A stretch of DNA of 7,323 nt, taken from NCBI GenBank assembly GCA_003561665.1, contig PWVY01000333.1, positions 1 to 7,323 of the forward strand, written 5' to 3'. A program made the position numbers and the translations under genes. Shown in pieces: positions 6,088 to 7,323 of the stretch (positions are counted from its first letter, which is position 1; every line of letters starts with the position of its first letter). The notes beneath the pieces were generated by a model. The model searched no databases, was not told where the DNA came from, and saw nothing but the letters and a program-made list of their open reading frames with translations. The stretch comes from Thermoplasmata archaeon (GTDB lineage Archaea; Thermoplasmatota; SW-10-69-26).

Positions 6088-6097
6088 ATACTTACGC
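6088..6097 (+). promoter_or_regulatory. TATA-like box for the EgtB gene
   Basis: GATACTTACG, preceded by AACCAA (a possible BRE), is centred about 27 bases before the ATG at 6119. No ribosome-binding site precedes that ATG, whose upstream sequence is C-rich. A leaderless transcript starting at or next to 6119 is inferred, and this supports the 6119 start over the one at 6140. Confidence 0.4.
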
Positions 6098-6118
6098 TCC
6101 CCCTTCACTCCAATCAGC

Positions 6119-7323
6119 ATGCCTGGCCCGGGCATACGCATGCCCAACCCATCCTCACAGAAGAAGCTCAAAGAAGCGATTCGCACGCGGCTTTCGAACA
6201 CACGCGATGCGACCCTTTCCCTTCTTTCCAAGGTGACCAACACGCACCTGTACCACCAACCCGAACCCGTCATGGGCGTGCTCGCATGGGACATCGGTCA
6301 CCTGGCGGTCTTCGAACACCGATGGCTTGTCGAAACCCTCCAAGGGCGTCCCATCGACGAGGACCTTGTTCGAACCTTCGATCCTGAGGTGAACCCCAGA
6401 AGCCATCGTGGAGATCTTGAACTTCCCGAAAGGAAAGCCCTCCTAGCGCTTCTCTTGGACGTTCGACGCCAAGCCCTCGACCGCCTGGACACCGTGGACC
6501 TCTCCTCCAAAGACCCTCTTTTCCACGGCGGGTTCGTGTACGATATGGTCATCCGGCACGAGGACCAACACCGCGAGAACATGCTCGCAACGCTCGCCCT
6601 CTTCCCGAAGGACAACGCCCACCAACCCTCCCAACAAACCCCCACGCCCGAACCTACAGGTTCAACCCACGACATGGTCCCCATGCCAGAGACCACGTTC
6701 ACGATGGGGCAAAGCCTCCAGAGGGGCGTCTACGACAACGAAGCTCCCCCTCACGAGGTCACGCTGGATCCCTTCAGGATCGCAACCCACCCCGTCACGA
6801 ACCAACAGTATGCCCGCTTCATCGAATCCGATGGCTACCACGAGCGAGACCACTGGAGCAGGGACGGATGGATGATCCGCGAAGCCCTCGACCTCCAGCA
6901 CCCTCGAACCTGGGAAAAAGACAACGGGGCGTGGTTCACGCGCGATGGCCCCCAACGAACCCCCCTACCGCCCCACCAGCCCGTCATGCACGTCAGCTTC
7001 TACGAAGCCGAAGCCTACGCTTCCTGGGCCGGCAAACGATTACCCACGGAACAAGAATGGGAAGCCGCCGCCAGCCTCGACCCCGCAACGGGGAAGAAAA
7101 CCCGCTTTCCCTGGGGCGATGACGCATGGACGCCCAAGAAAGCCAACCTCGGTGCCCGAACCAGCAACCCTGCCCCCGTCGGAGCCTACCCCCAAGGAAC
7201 AAGCCCCATCGGTTGCCACCAAATGATTGGGGACGTCTGGGAATGGACCAGCACCACGTTCACCCCCTACCCCGGTTTCGAACCCTTCCCCTACGAAGCC
7301 TACTCGATGCCCCACTTCGAGAA
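6119..7323 (+). CDS. egtB: EgtB-type ergothioneine sulfoxide synthase (DinB_2 + FGE-sulfatase domains), cut by the right window edge
   Basis: 401 codons are present and the frame stays open at the window end. EgtB is a non-heme iron enzyme that uses O2 to join hercynine (trimethylhistidine) to gamma-glutamylcysteine or cysteine as a sulfoxide, on the way to the antioxidant thiol ergothioneine. The N-terminal DinB_2 four-helix bundle spans about residues 17-160. Candidate iron ligands are His61 (DIGHLAVFEH) and the HxxxH pair His147/His151 in RHEDQHREN, with spacing like that of characterised mycobacterial EgtB. A Pro/Gln-rich linker (165-183) joins the FGE-sulfatase domain, with TFTMGQ, HPVTNQQYARF, SFYEAEAYASWAGKRLPTEQEWEAAA (about 293-318), FPWGD and GDVWEWTSTTFTPYPGF (371-387); the last phrase is typical of EgtB. 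Roughly the last 40-60 residues are missing. ATG 6140 would remove seven residues. SenA selenoneine synthase is a related alternative. No EgtD methyltransferase is visible here. Codons end mainly in C, unlike the symporter genes. Confidence 0.88.
   Translation, partial: MPGPGIRMPNPSSQKKLKEAIRTRLSNTRDATLSLLSKVTNTHLYHQPEPVMGVLAWDIGHLAVFEHRWLVETLQGRPIDEDLVRTFDPEVNPRSHRGDLELPERKALLALLLDVRRQALDRLDTVDLSSKDPLFHGGFVYDMVIRHEDQHRENMLATLALFPKDNAHQPSQQTPTPEPTGSTHDMVPMPETTFTMGQSLQRGVYDNEAPPHEVTLDPFRIATHPVTNQQYARFIESDGYHERDHWSRDGWMIREALDLQHPRTWEKDNGAWFTRDGPQRTPLPPHQPVMHVSFYEAEAYASWAGKRLPTEQEWEAAASLDPATGKKTRFPWGDDAWTPKKANLGARTSNPAPVGAYPQGTSPIGCHQMIGDVWEWTSTTFTPYPGFEPFPYEAYSMPHFE

Overview
The window probably comes from an archaeon with roughly 60% GC. 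The evidence is indirect: TATA-like boxes lie about 20-30 bases before several first genes, two of those genes appear to be leaderless, downstream genes start on GTG after G-rich ribosome sites, one large membrane-anchored protein carries PKD domains, and the proteins are fairly acidic. A euryarchaeal, Thermoplasmatota-like or halophile-related host is plausible, but no rRNA or marker gene is present to settle it.

Left part (1-1387, minus strand): a compact catabolic-looking operon read right to left. It holds a short-chain dehydrogenase/reductase (SDR), a RidA/YjgF-fold protein whose start overlaps the SDR stop, and the first 58 codons of an amidohydrolase resembling imidazolonepropionase that runs off the left edge. 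The RidA-like protein has Met where the catalytic Arg of true RidA enamine/imine deaminases is expected. The amidohydrolase piece is clearly richer in GC than its neighbours.

Middle part (1388-5208, plus strand): a 134-base divergent promoter region leads into a 590-residue single-pass membrane protein. It has a long acidic, probably disordered cytoplasmic arm, one transmembrane helix, two external PKD domains and a C-terminal beta-rich domain. After it come a DAACS/SLC1-type dicarboxylate or acidic amino acid symporter and a GNAT acetyltransferase, likely co-transcribed with each other.

Right part (5209-7323, plus strand): a second SDR behind its own promoter, where an inverted repeat covers the TATA-like box. 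Next is a right-truncated EgtB-type non-heme iron sulfoxide synthase (DinB_2 plus FGE-sulfatase domains) of ergothioneine biosynthesis, also behind its own TATA-like box.

The two genes cut by the window edges are real. No RNA gene, CRISPR array, insertion sequence, toxin-antitoxin pair or phage gene was seen, and no intergenic stretch exceeds 140 bases. I found no clearly new multi-gene system. The most interesting items are the acidic-arm PKD protein with its repeated short motif, the Arg-less RidA inside an SDR-amidohydrolase operon, the EgtB gene in an apparently archaeal setting, the symporter with a DctA-like change at a cation site, and two inverted repeats sitting at promoters.
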